Below, piece after piece: positions 7,733 to 14,114 of a stretch of DNA of 24,033 bases. Origin of the DNA: CAIXDN01 sp964482085 (GTDB lineage Bacteria; Patescibacteriota; Patescibacteriia; 2-12-FULL-60-25); NCBI GenBank assembly GCA_964482085.1, contig CAYZVS010000013.1, forward strand, positions 1 through 24,033, written 5' to 3'. A program made the position numbers and the translations under genes. Below the pieces are notes generated by a model. It saw only the letters and a list, made by a program, of their open reading frames with translations, was not told the origin of the DNA and ran no database searches. Within the stretch, counting starts at the first letter, position 1, and every line of letters starts with the position of its first letter.

Positions 7733-8152
7733 TCAGTCGATATCGAGGTCCTCGAGGTCGTCACGCGGCGTGTCGAGATCCTCTTCTTCATCCGACGAGT
7801 CTTCCTCGTCCTCTGATTCCGACTCGTCATCGCCACGCGCATTGGGTATGTACTCACCATCGTACTCGATCTCATGCTCGTCATCGCCACGCGGACCAAC
7901 GACTTCCTCGAAGTCCTCGTTGTTCACGAAGATTCGATAATCGTTACCAGTCACAAGCCGAAACTCGACCTCGCCGCACTTGTCAGTGCAGCTTTTGCTG
8001 TGCGAAAGCTGCTCCTCTTTCAGTTCGACGAGAATCCCAGCCAAGAGACGACCTTCGGAATCACGCACCCGAACCGTGAATGAAACCTGTCTAATGGCCG
8101 ACCGTTTGACGGGGCTGTTTGGGACTGACCTCGCTTTGCGTGCTGCGCCCAT
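7733..8152 (-). CDS. Small protein with beta-sandwich-like domain and acidic tail
   Basis: 139 residues. After a basic N-terminus (1-22), residues 23-86 read as alternating strands with the pattern of a carboxypeptidase-regulatory/Cna-B-like sandwich (SFTVRVRDSEGRLLAGILVEL, then GEVEFRLVTGNDYRIFV). This fold assignment is tentative. Residues 90-139 are almost all Asp/Glu/Ser, with RGDDE repeated at 88-92 and 106-110; the DNA behind it shows a 17-bp direct repeat (7823-7839, 7877-7893). Two cysteines (C55, C59) lie in SCTDKC. There is no signal peptide, unusual for this fold. The start is ATG 8152, with AGGAGG 6 bp upstream; an in-frame ATG 27 codons earlier is unsupported. A TTGACA at 8223-8218 may be its -35, but the -10 is poor. 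Confidence 0.75.
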   Translation of the reverse strand: MGAARKARSVPNSPVKRSAIRQVSFTVRVRDSEGRLLAGILVELKEEQLSHSKSCTDKCGEVEFRLVTGNDYRIFVNNEDFEEVVGPRGDDEHEIEYDGEYIPNARGDDESESEDEEDSSDEEEDLDTPRDDLEDLDID

Positions 8153-8226
8153 GAATCCTCCTGCACTTATTGAAAAAATGTACGTCCAAGGAACAGCCAA
8201 TACCAAAAGGCATCTTTTGTCAATAC

Positions 8227-8254
8227 AAAACACCCCGTTCTAACGGGGCGTTTT
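8227..8254. terminator. Terminator, probably the original tRNA-Leu terminator
   Basis: AAAACACCCCGTT can pair with AACGGGGCGTTTT; the single A-C mismatch becomes a G-U pair on the reverse strand, so it is stronger there. It lies just after the displaced tRNA-Leu 3' fragment, as expected if it served the tRNA before the island inserted. Confidence 0.75.
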
Positions 8255-8257
8255 ATC

Positions 8258-8284
8258 TGGTGCCGAGAGAGAGACTCGAACTCT
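8258..8284 (-). repeat. attL-like 27-bp direct repeat: displaced 3' end of tRNA-Leu
   Basis: This is identical over 27 bp and in the same orientation to the last 27 bases of tRNA-Leu at 11191-11217, including the encoded CCA. Neighbouring bases differ on both sides. It is a tRNA fragment, not a gene. Tyrosine recombinases commonly use tRNA 3' ends as attachment sites and leave this kind of duplicate. Confidence 0.9.
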
Positions 8285-8398
8285 TGAGTCTCTGAGACGA
8301 CAGAACGTGACAGACGGCTCGCGACGCGAAGGTCAGCGCAGAATCAATCAGGCCGCGCTTCGCAGGCACTCACTAACACTCACTCACATCGCTCGAAT

Positions 8399-8415
8399 GG
8401 GCACCGGATGGGCAC
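8399..8415 (+). repeat. Left pair of GGGCAC hexamers (arm-type-site-like)
   Basis: GGGCAC occurs at 8399-8404 and 8410-8415, one helical turn apart and 115 bp from the left att repeat. The same arrangement and orientation is found near the right end. Confidence 0.6.
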
Positions 8416-8418
8416 AGG

Positions 8419-9138
8419 ATGGCAATCAACGTGGCCCAGAGCGGCCCGAAGCCCACCGTGCTATGGTGGCACCAGCATCGCGGAAAGACTAATCCGGTGT
8501 CGCGCGCCAAGAATCCCAAGAAAAGCCTACGCCCGAGCGTACCTCGAGAACAGATTCTCAGCGCCCTGCGTGAGTGGGCGAACCACGCGCGCAACGCAGG
8601 ACTGATCAAGCGCGCATTCGTGTTCGGAAGTGTTGCTACCCATTGTGGCCACCGTTTCGCGGTGGGGAGTGACGTGGATCTTGCGCTAGAGATCCCGCGA
8701 CAGGGCCTCATCGAGAACTGGAGCACGATCGTCGCACTGGGCGCGAGTATTGCGGATCTTCATGAGCAACTTAGACGAGACCGCCGTGGGCGCCCGATCA
8801 ACATCAGCTCTGTGGTGTTTCGTGACGAGGACCTAGCAATCGCCGTTCATAGGTCCGGTGATCTTCAGTTCTTCGAACATCAGCAGTTCATGCCCCTGCA
8901 TGAACCCGACGACACGATCCAAGCGATCGGGGCGTCAAATCCACGTTCGACTCGCCTGCAGCACTATGGCACGCGTCAAACTCTCTCTCGTGTACAGGCG
9001 GCGCGGAACGCGTTTCTTCAGGTGGGCCCAGGCACGCCGCAAATACTTCGCACAGCGCCATCTTCGCCTCAAGGACCTCTTCCGAACCACTGCCGTTCTT
9101 CGCTGGGAGCAGTCTGGTCACGTGGGGTCGCCCAATGA
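8419..9138 (+). CDS. Minimal nucleotidyltransferase (MNT-like); C-terminal third doubtful
   Basis: Polymerase-beta-fold minimal nucleotidyltransferases move a nucleotide, often AMP, to a protein, RNA or small molecule. The core is clear: a helix REQILSALREW (43-53), FVFGSVATHCG (67-77) with the Gly-Ser of the active site, and SDVDLAL (84-90) whose two aspartates bind metal. Then comes PINISSVVFRDEDLAIAV, the usual third strand and helix. The domain ends near residue 155. The remaining ~84 residues overlap the next gene (from 8966), have balanced third-codon GC and look non-coding, so an original stop near 8940 may have been lost, or a frameshift joined the frames. The ATG 8419 lies next to the left GGGCAC pair and has no clear RBS. 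Related families are MntA of HEPN-MNT toxin-antitoxin pairs and aminoglycoside NTases. No HEPN protein is recognised beside it. Confidence 0.75.
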   Translation: MAINVAQSGPKPTVLWWHQHRGKTNPVSRAKNPKKSLRPSVPREQILSALREWANHARNAGLIKRAFVFGSVATHCGHRFAVGSDVDLALEIPRQGLIENWSTIVALGASIADLHEQLRRDRRGRPINISSVVFRDEDLAIAVHRSGDLQFFEHQQFMPLHEPDDTIQAIGASNPRSTRLQHYGTRQTLSRVQAARNAFLQVGPGTPQILRTAPSSPQGPLPNHCRSSLGAVWSRGVAQ

Positions 9139-9871
9139 GAAGTTCGACGTGGCACTGGGTCGCTCCTATCTCACATCACTCCTCGCGGACCAGCCACAGA
9201 CGCTCAAGCCGTTCCGCCTTCTGCGGCGCGTACTTGACGACCTGGAGAGCTGGAGTACCCCGCTGGGGTTTCCTATACTGCAACTCGGCTGGGAGCTCCT
9301 GGCCGACGCCGCATACCGTGAACTGGAGTCCGCGTTGGAGGCGGGCCTCGAGGAGTGGACCTTCGAAAAGGACATCGAGACAATCACATTTTCAGGGAGG
9401 TCGAGCGCCACCATCGACATCCAAATGGTCGGCCTCCCCAGATCTGCTCCTCCTGCATACACATGGCTTTTCGCGTGGGACGGAGACACGTCTGCTCCGC
9501 GATTCTGGGCGAGCGTACCATGGACCCCTCCCCAACTGGAACGGGATCAAGGCCGGCCGAAGTACCGACAGGCGTTTCTCGTTCAGCGACGTAACAGAGT
9601 TGAGTTTGGCTGTTCCGTCGAGGCGAGCGACTGCTTTCCGGCGGAGCACGAGTACTGGGGTACACTTGTACGATACCCGTGCGACTTATTGTCGTTCGAA
9701 CTCCGATTTCAATCGGACCGACCTGCACGAAACGTCTCGCTACTCACAAGACTCGGGCCGGATCGTCTCGAGACACGCGAACATCTCTTCTCCGAGCCGA
9801 GGACGCGAGTGGTAGTCCAGTTGCCGCATCCTGGACTCGGAAATGCATACTTGGTGGAATGGGACTGGTAA
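8966..9871 (+). CDS. Uncharacterised island protein, probable beta-rich C-terminal domain
   Basis: I recognise no family. From the ATG at 8966 the product has 301 residues; the frame is open from 8858, but the upstream part reads out of frame with the nucleotidyltransferase. The N-terminus (about 1-45) is very basic and aromatic (RRRGTRFFRWAQARRKYF). A helical middle (about 65-135) follows (LLRRVLDDLESW, GWELLADAAYRELESALEAGLEEW). The last ~160 residues look like alternating strands with Trp/Pro/Phe-rich turns, including AEHEYWGTLVRYP, and end in YLVEWDW. No TM helix, signal peptide or catalytic motif is seen. GC-rich third positions support this frame over the overlapping one. It lies between the NTase and HIT genes on the same strand and could be substrate, effector or partner of the NTase; this is inference. 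Confidence 0.65.
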   Translation: MARVKLSLVYRRRGTRFFRWAQARRKYFAQRHLRLKDLFRTTAVLRWEQSGHVGSPNEKFDVALGRSYLTSLLADQPQTLKPFRLLRRVLDDLESWSTPLGFPILQLGWELLADAAYRELESALEAGLEEWTFEKDIETITFSGRSSATIDIQMVGLPRSAPPAYTWLFAWDGDTSAPRFWASVPWTPPQLERDQGRPKYRQAFLVQRRNRVEFGCSVEASDCFPAEHEYWGTLVRYPCDLLSFELRFQSDRPARNVSLLTRLGPDRLETREHLFSEPRTRVVVQLPHPGLGNAYLVEWDW

Positions 9872-9879
9872 TCGTATAT

Positions 9880-10383
9880 ATGCTTCACATAGCGACTCTC
9901 CGTTCTGACTACGCTGATCGTCCCTGGGACCCACACGGGAGGTATGCCGGCGTCTCGATCGCGAGGTTCAGGCACTGGACGCTAGAGGTGAGCCACAAGC
10001 AGCATACGCTTGGGTGTGTCATCCTTTTCGCGAATCGACGGGTCGAGTCGGTGACAACTCTTGCCCCGGACGAGTGGCAAGACCTACAGGCGGCGATTCA
10101 AGTCACGGAGGCTCTGCTGGAAGAAGCGTTCGCGCCTCGTCGAGTGAACTGGCTACAACTGGGCAACAAGGTTCATCATCTCCATTTTCACGGCGTTCCT
10201 CGGTACGATCGCCCAAGATCATGGGACGGGCGCCTCTGGGTCGATCCGAGACCTGGGATGCCAGTAGAGTGGCGGACTTACGAATCTGATCGTGCGACCG
10301 TACGGCGCGTCGCTGCGGTGCTGCGGGCATGTGCGACGAGCCTCCAGACGAGTTCTATGAAAGGCGATGTGCTGGGCTACTGA
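9880..10383 (+). CDS. HIT-family (histidine triad) hydrolase
   Basis: HIT proteins are nucleotide hydrolases or transferases that split AMP from adenylylated lysines, aminoacyl-AMP or dinucleotides through a nucleotidyl-histidine intermediate. The signature is VNWLQLGNKVHHLHFHGVPRY (positions 89-109): the triad is H100-L-H102-F-H104-G-V, preceded by the family's typical N/LGN element. Upstream, HTLGCVILFANRRVES (42-57) matches the usual first strands. 167 residues from ATG 9880, which follows the preceding stop by 8 bp; ATG 9859, overlapping the preceding gene, is possible and adds seven residues. Codon use matches the island. Together with the NTase two genes upstream this suggests adenylylation and de-adenylylation of one target, which is inference. 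A convergent methyltransferase-like gene follows. Confidence 0.85.
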   Translation: MLHIATLRSDYADRPWDPHGRYAGVSIARFRHWTLEVSHKQHTLGCVILFANRRVESVTTLAPDEWQDLQAAIQVTEALLEEAFAPRRVNWLQLGNKVHHLHFHGVPRYDRPRSWDGRLWVDPRPGMPVEWRTYESDRATVRRVAAVLRACATSLQTSSMKGDVLGY

Positions 10384-10446
10384 TGGATGAAACACACAAC
10401 CTGTTGGGCTTGAGGTGGAGAACTCGTCGTCTACGCCAGCCACGCC

Positions 10447-11068
10447 CTACGGTCGGTTGAGGTCGAGGTTGGCGTTCGCAATCAGTTCGTACTGGAGTTC
10501 CGGCTCGTCGTCGGGCTCCCGACGCGCGAAGATCTCCTGGATGCGCTCGAGCGTGCGACGCTTCATCAGCTCCCATACGCGGACTGCGTTCGCGGCCAGC
10601 CGGCTCTCAAGATCGGCAAGCGCGGTCTGGTCGATGACGCGCACCAGGACGTTTGAGATAGGCACCTTCTTGCCGCGAGAGACCGTCGCCCGCGGGTTCG
10701 GTTCAAGGGCCGGGTGCTGGACAAGCAGAAGAATGTCCTCCATCCGCCACGGCACGTTGCCCTGCTCTGGCTCGCGCAGCTCTGCCATGTCGTGGATGAG
10801 CAGCACGCCGTTGAGCTTCAGCGCGCGGAGCAACCGCGAAAGCTGTGCAGCGACGTCGCGGAACGGCATGTGGTGCAAGGTGTTGACCACCATGATCGCG
10901 TCCGCGAGCGTCGGCGACTGCAGGTACGCGGCGCGTGAGGTGAGCTTGGCGCCGACCCGCGCCGCCATCTGTCGGACGCTCGCGTTCGTCTCATCCTCGA
11001 CCGCGATGATGGTCGTGCTTGCGAGTTTCGGCGCCTGCGCGAGGCCAGCGAGCACGCGCCCAAGGCTG
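10447..11068 (-). pseudogene. SAM-dependent methyltransferase-like gene, 5' part missing
   Basis: The readable protein has the later half of a class I Rossmann methyltransferase: TTIIAVEDE (motif II acidic end), LADAIMVVNTLHHMPF (motif IV region; NTLHHM is typical) and LLRALKLNGVLLIHDMAE (motif VI region). A helical C-terminal part continues to ANLDLNRP. The glycine-rich motif I (E/DxGxGxG) that binds SAM should lie just before RVLAGLAQAP, but the frame there reads FVPSLG, and this point coincides with the GGGCAC pair at 11068-11084. Upstream the frame stays open to 11160 but crosses the arm repeat and the tRNA terminator, so it is not genuine coding. Most likely the gene was truncated when the island end formed. 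A noncanonical start such as GTG near 11073 would give a protein without a SAM site. Target unknown. Confidence 0.6.
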
Positions 11069-11084
11069 GGCACAAAGCGGGCAC
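11068..11084 (+). repeat. Right pair of GGGCAC hexamers (arm-type-site-like)
   Basis: GGGCAC at 11068-11073 and 11079-11084, again 11 bp apart, same strand as the left pair and 107 bp from the right att repeat. A 7-bp inverted repeat follows at 11100-11106/11113-11119. Confidence 0.6.
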
Positions 11085-11161
11085 AAACATACCTTTCTCC
11101 CCGCGAGCGGCATCGCGGGTTCCCAATATCACCCTCAAGAATATCGCACAACAAACGCAAA

Positions 11162-11183
11162 ACCGCGCCCTAACAGGCGCGGT
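11162..11183 (-). terminator. Terminator after tRNA-Leu, supplied by the island end
   Basis: Stem ACCGCGCC/GGCGCGGT with a 6-base loop, followed on the reverse strand by TTTTGCG. Confidence 0.75.
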
Positions 11184-11190
11184 GTAACCA

Positions 11191-11217
11191 TGGTGCCGAG
11201 AGAGAGACTCGAACTCT
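11191..11217 (-). repeat. attR-like 27-bp repeat within tRNA-Leu
   Basis: The last 27 bases of the tRNA, from the T loop to CCA, repeated exactly at the other end of the island (8258-8284). Confidence 0.9.
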
Positions 11218-11277
11218 CAAACCCTTTCGGATGCCAGCTCCTAAGGCTGGTGCGTATACCAATTCCGCCATCTCGGC
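11191..11277 (-). tRNA. tRNA-Leu, anticodon UAG, CCA encoded
   Basis: 87 nt including CCA. Acceptor arms GCCGAGA and TCTCGGC pair in full; the anticodon stem CCAGC/GCTGG holds loop CTTAGGA with anticodon TAG; the T arm contains GTTCGAGTC; a long variable arm marks a class II tRNA. The 3'-terminal 27 bases are duplicated at 8258-8284, and the intact gene's 3' end was probably supplied by the island. It has its own promoter just upstream. Confidence 0.97.
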
Positions 11278-11285
11278 GCTCCCAC

Positions 11286-11314
11286 AACCTACGCGAAGTC
11301 CGTATGAAAATCAA
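11286..11314 (-). promoter_or_regulatory. Promoter of tRNA-Leu
   Basis: TTGATT (11314-11309), 17 bp, TAGGTT (11291-11286). The -35 overlaps the end of the lipoprotein gene. The expected start is near 11279, just before the mature tRNA 5' end. Confidence 0.65.
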
Positions 11315-11844
11315 TTGAAGCTGGCCCGAGCAAACTCAACCTGAAACGGTTTACAGAAAATCGAGATATACGGAGCTTGAGAAAGATCAAACCCACTCGG
11401 CAAATCATAGGTCTGTGCGCCACGAGCATTCTTAAGCGGTGCAAGCTCCGTCTCCCCAACCTTCACCACAAGATACGGTCCAGCCGTAACAAAAAACTCT
11501 TCAGAAAAAACAACGCGATAGATATTTCCAACTTTCACGATCCGCGCGATTCCCCCACCATTATGGAAATTCTTCCCAACAAAATCCGCCATACGCTCGG
11601 CGGTCCCACCCATCATTGTATCAATCGATTCTTCTAGCTCCTGACGTTTTTCATCGTTGGAAAGCTCAGGCGCTGGATGCTTTTCCATCACGGCTTCAAT
11701 CGCCTTTGCCTTATCCTGCTCATCCATTTGAGCCAATTGTTGTTCATTAGGCAGGTCTCCCAATACGTATTTGGATCCAGTCTGACAACCAGCTCCGCCC
11801 AAGATTAGGGCTAATACAAGGCTTGAAATCGCCATTTTTTTCAT
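11311..11844 (-). CDS. Lipoprotein with DM13-like C-terminal domain
   Basis: 177 residues. A signal peptide (MKKMAISSLVLALILGGAGC) ends in a lipobox, LGGAGC, so Cys20 should be lipidated and the protein anchored outside the membrane. A helical charged linker (about 30-95) leads to a DM13-like domain (about 100-176): VVFSEEFFVTAGPYLVVKVG, GAQTYDLPSGFDLSQAPYISIFCKPFQVEFARASF. The ending 'D-L---YISIFCKPF-V-F--A' is the DM13 signature, and its Cys is proposed in other proteins to take part in redox chemistry. Function in this organism is unknown. The gene precedes tRNA-Leu on the same strand and is divergent from the surface protein at 11935. No Shine-Dalgarno seen. Confidence 0.82.
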   Translation of the reverse strand: MKKMAISSLVLALILGGAGCQTGSKYVLGDLPNEQQLAQMDEQDKAKAIEAVMEKHPAPELSNDEKRQELEESIDTMMGGTAERMADFVGKNFHNGGGIARIVKVGNIYRVVFSEEFFVTAGPYLVVKVGETELAPLKNARGAQTYDLPSGFDLSQAPYISIFCKPFQVEFARASFN

Positions 11845-11879
11845 ATGGAAAATAGCATATCAGATAAACACTCAAACCA

Positions 11880-11908
11880 TTGACATTTTATCAAATTTCT
11901 GCTAAGGT
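11880..11908 (+). promoter_or_regulatory. Promoter of the surface protein gene
   Basis: TTGACA (11880-11885), 17 bp, TAAGGT (11903-11908). The predicted leader is about 20 nt. Confidence 0.65.
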
Positions 11909-11934
11909 TAGACCATCGCATACGCGATCATCCT

Positions 11935-13434
11935 ATGCAAAAAACACTTCTCGGAATCCTGTTGGCCGCACTTATCGCCGGACCATTTGCCGCTTTTGCA
12001 AATGTCTCTGTCGTACACGCCGCCACGTTCAACACCGCTATCCGCGGAACGTCTAACTCGACCGTCTACTGGTACGCCAATGACGGCAAGCGTTACGTTT
12101 TCCCAAACGCAGCAACCTACTACACCTGGTTCAACAACTTTGACAACGTCTTGTCGATCTCCGACTCGGAATTGTTCTCAATTCCTCTTGCCGGAAACGT
12201 TACCTATCGCCCGGGCGCTAAGCTCGTGAAGGTCACGACCGATCCTAAGACATACGCTGTTGCCCGTGGCGGTATTTTGCGCCATGTAACGAGCGAATCC
12301 CTTGCGAACCAGCTTTACGGTTTTAACTGGGCTTCCAAAGTCCAAGACCTTCCGGACGAGCTCTTCACGAACTACACGGTCGACTCCCCGATCTACTCGA
12401 CATCTGACTACAATGTCAGCAACGAGTACAGTAGCGTCTTCAGCCCAAGCGACTCGCTCCGCATCCAGGGCCAAGGCTCTACCGGCTCCGGATCGTTGAC
12501 CCTCGCCGCCGATCGCACGTCGATCACGAGAGGACAGGCTGTTGCTCTGATGGCGAGCTATAACGGCACCTTGCCGAGCGGCGGACGCTTGGAAATCAAG
12601 CGCGACCGCAGCAATGAAGTCGTCCACTCCTGCTACAACAACATCTGTAGCATTACGGTGTATCCGTATCAGACCGCAGGCATCAACACGACGCAATATT
12701 ATGTATCGGTCTTGAACGCCAGCGGTAACGTGATCGCCGGAGTCCAATACGGTCCGGTGATTACCTTCACCTCGACGGGTACCGGTTCCTCCAACGACGG
12801 CGTGAACTACATCGATGGTTTGACTCTCCAGTCTGACCGTACCTCCGCCACCAACGGCGACATGATGAAGCTCACAGCTAATGCCTATAACTCGGGCAAC
12901 TGGAGCTACACGGGAAATCGCATCGAAATCCGCGACATCCGTACCGGTTCCATCGTTCGTACATGTTACGACCAGTCATGGTGTGTCGCTGACATTTCCG
13001 TCATGGGCAACAATGGCACCGCTCAATATGAAGTGCGTATCTATGATCGCAACAGCAACTTCATCATGAGCCAATTTGGTCCGGTGATCTCCGTGAGTGG
13101 TTCAAACAACAACAACAACAACAACAACGGTTCGGTCGGCCAGATTCCAAACACAGACATTTACATCGCGCCTTCCACGAACGTTCGTTCCGGCGGCACG
13201 GTGTATCTCACCGCCAGCTTCACCAACCTTCCGTACACATCAAGCAACACCGTTATCCGCTTGTACACGGAACAGTCGTCTACTCCGGTAGGCACCTGCT
13301 CGGGTTCAGATAGCTGCTCGGTTCCATACACAATCTCAAACAGCGGCGTGAATACGCGCGTCTACGGTGTCGCAAGTAACAGCACGCTTGCAAACACGGT
13401 CGAGACGGCTCGCATTCCCCTCGCCACGTTCTAA
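11935..13434 (+). CDS. Secreted surface protein: CPR-type N-terminal domain plus three Ig-like repeats
   Basis: 499 residues. The signal peptide spans about 1-29 (hydrophobic LLGILLAALIAGPF, then VVHA). Residues 36-175 form a domain I know from CPR surface proteins: RGTSNSTVYWYANDGKRYVFPN, NVTYRPGAKLVKVTTDPKTYAVA, GGILRHV. Three beta-sandwich repeats follow (about 187-280, 296-388, 405-499), each beginning with L--A/Q-DRTS or a similar strand. Each carries a close cysteine pair in the same place (C233/C238, C344/C350, C455/C461), probably a disulfide. Eight Asn codons (391-398) link repeats 2 and 3. There is no TM anchor or sorting signal, so it is probably released or held by the envelope. 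No Shine-Dalgarno; the ATG lies about 20 nt from the predicted +1. It is followed by a strong terminator. Confidence 0.88.
   Translation: MQKTLLGILLAALIAGPFAAFANVSVVHAATFNTAIRGTSNSTVYWYANDGKRYVFPNAATYYTWFNNFDNVLSISDSELFSIPLAGNVTYRPGAKLVKVTTDPKTYAVARGGILRHVTSESLANQLYGFNWASKVQDLPDELFTNYTVDSPIYSTSDYNVSNEYSSVFSPSDSLRIQGQGSTGSGSLTLAADRTSITRGQAVALMASYNGTLPSGGRLEIKRDRSNEVVHSCYNNICSITVYPYQTAGINTTQYYVSVLNASGNVIAGVQYGPVITFTSTGTGSSNDGVNYIDGLTLQSDRTSATNGDMMKLTANAYNSGNWSYTGNRIEIRDIRTGSIVRTCYDQSWCVADISVMGNNGTAQYEVRIYDRNSNFIMSQFGPVISVSGSNNNNNNNNGSVGQIPNTDIYIAPSTNVRSGGTVYLTASFTNLPYTSSNTVIRLYTEQSSTPVGTCSGSDSCSVPYTISNSGVNTRVYGVASNSTLANTVETARIPLATF
13105..13128 (+). repeat. Microsatellite of eight AAC codons (poly-Asn linker)
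   Basis: Eight identical AAC triplets in frame in the surface protein gene, between Ig-like repeats 2 and 3. Identical codons make slippage in length likely; changes of three bases would only lengthen or shorten the linker. Confidence 0.95.
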
Positions 13435-13445
13435 TCAGAACAAAT

Positions 13446-13477
13446 AAAAACACCCCGACGTACGTCGGGGTGTTTTT
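13446..13477. terminator. Bidirectional terminator between surface protein and efp
   Basis: A perfect 32-bp palindrome (stem AAAAACACCCCGACG) with T/A tracts on both sides. Confidence 0.93.
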
Positions 13478-13486
13478 ATTTTCCTA

Positions 13487-14050
13487 TTATGCGCGTTCTA
13501 CGTACTCACCATTTTCCGTATTGATAATAATATCTTCACCTTGTTTGATGAAAAGTGGAACATGAACCTTGATTCCACCTTCAACCGTTACCTCCTTAGT
13601 CATGTTTCCACCAGACACCGTGTTACCTCCCGTCGCATCCATTGATTCCGTTACCTTGAATGTCATCTTGCGAGGAAGTTCAAGCGCAATCGGTTGACCT
13701 TCATACGTCGTGACGTTGATATCCATACCCTCGCGGAGATATTTACCATCAGTACCGACATCTGCATCTGACATCGTTACTTGATCATACGTGCTCTGAT
13801 CCATAAACGTGTGCCCTGTCGCATCATGATACAGATACTGCATACGACGATGCTCAACCTCGACCAAGTCAATCGTTTCAGAGGTCTTAAACGTTGTTTC
13901 CAACGTTTTGCCTGACTGAAGATTCTTGATACGTGTACGTACAAAGGCCGCACCCTTGCCTGGGTTAATATGTTGGAATTCATTGACTACCCAAAGGCCC
14001 TGCGGATCTCGGATAACAACGCCCTTCTTGATTTCAGATGTAGATGCCAT
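13487..14050 (-). CDS. efp: Translation elongation factor P
   Basis: EF-P enters the ribosomal E site and rescues ribosomes stalled on polyproline. 187 residues, the usual length. Domain I has INPGKGAAFVRTRIKNL with Lys32 in the PGKG loop, the residue modified with beta-lysine in other species. The C-terminal OB domain ends GGIKVHVPLFIKQGEDIIINTENGEYVERA, with the typical V-VP-FI--G--I-I-T--G-Y. The start is the ATG at 14050; an in-frame ATG 13 codons earlier falls in the promoter. Promoter TTGACG (14089-14084), 17 bp, CATACT (14066-14061), putting +1 about 4 nt before the ATG. The gene lies 64 bp after epmA, whose product should modify Lys32. Confidence 0.95.
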   Translation of the reverse strand: MASTSEIKKGVVIRDPQGLWVVNEFQHINPGKGAAFVRTRIKNLQSGKTLETTFKTSETIDLVEVEHRRMQYLYHDATGHTFMDQSTYDQVTMSDADVGTDGKYLREGMDINVTTYEGQPIALELPRKMTFKVTESMDATGGNTVSGGNMTKEVTVEGGIKVHVPLFIKQGEDIIINTENGEYVERA

Positions 14051-14060
14051 AGATGGCCGG

Positions 14061-14089
14061 AGTATGGCGAAAAGCCCGATTTTCGTCAA
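14061..14089 (-). promoter_or_regulatory. Promoter of efp, near-leaderless
   Basis: TTGACG, 17 bp, CATACT on the reverse strand; the -10 ends 10 bp before the ATG, so only a few nucleotides of leader are expected. Confidence 0.55.
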
Positions 14090-14114
14090 CGCTGCGGTAA
14101 AGGCAAAGGATATT

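Larger units (their letters stand above)
8258..11217. mobile_element. tRNA-Leu-integrated island, about 2.9 kb, no integrase
   Basis: The segment lies between two 27-bp direct repeats of the tRNA-Leu(UAG) 3' end. Its composition differs from the surroundings: I count 43 G+C of 60 in 10501-10560 against 29 of 60 in 4081-4140. Two GGGCAC hexamers 11 bp apart lie about 110 bp inside each repeat (8399-8415 and 11068-11084). Cargo is a nucleotidyltransferase, an unknown protein, a HIT hydrolase and a 5'-truncated methyltransferase-like gene. No integrase, transposase or relaxase was found, so it would need recombinase supplied in trans or be a remnant. 8285-8418 contains no gene that I can see. 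Confidence 0.82.

Noticed and set aside
8258..8284. A second tRNA-Leu gene
   Set aside because: Only the last 27 bases match; the sequence beyond has no anticodon arm or 5' acceptor half.
8285..8418. Integrase remnant at the left island end
   Set aside because: No frame shows the R..H.R..Y pattern or any integrase-like string.
8966..9110. HEPN toxin motif in the unknown island protein (R-x6-H in RKYFAQRH)
   Set aside because: The spacing and the basic, non-helical-bundle context do not fit HEPN; a single short match is expected by chance.
9135..9815. Overlapping 226-codon frame in the island, joined to the NTase stop by ATGA
   Set aside because: Rich in Ser/Arg/Trp with no domain pattern; the GC-rich third-position signal favours the 8966-9871 frame.
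10415..11173. 252-codon plus-strand frame opposite the methyltransferase-like gene
   Set aside because: Ser/Arg-rich antisense shadow; the reverse strand shows methyltransferase motifs.
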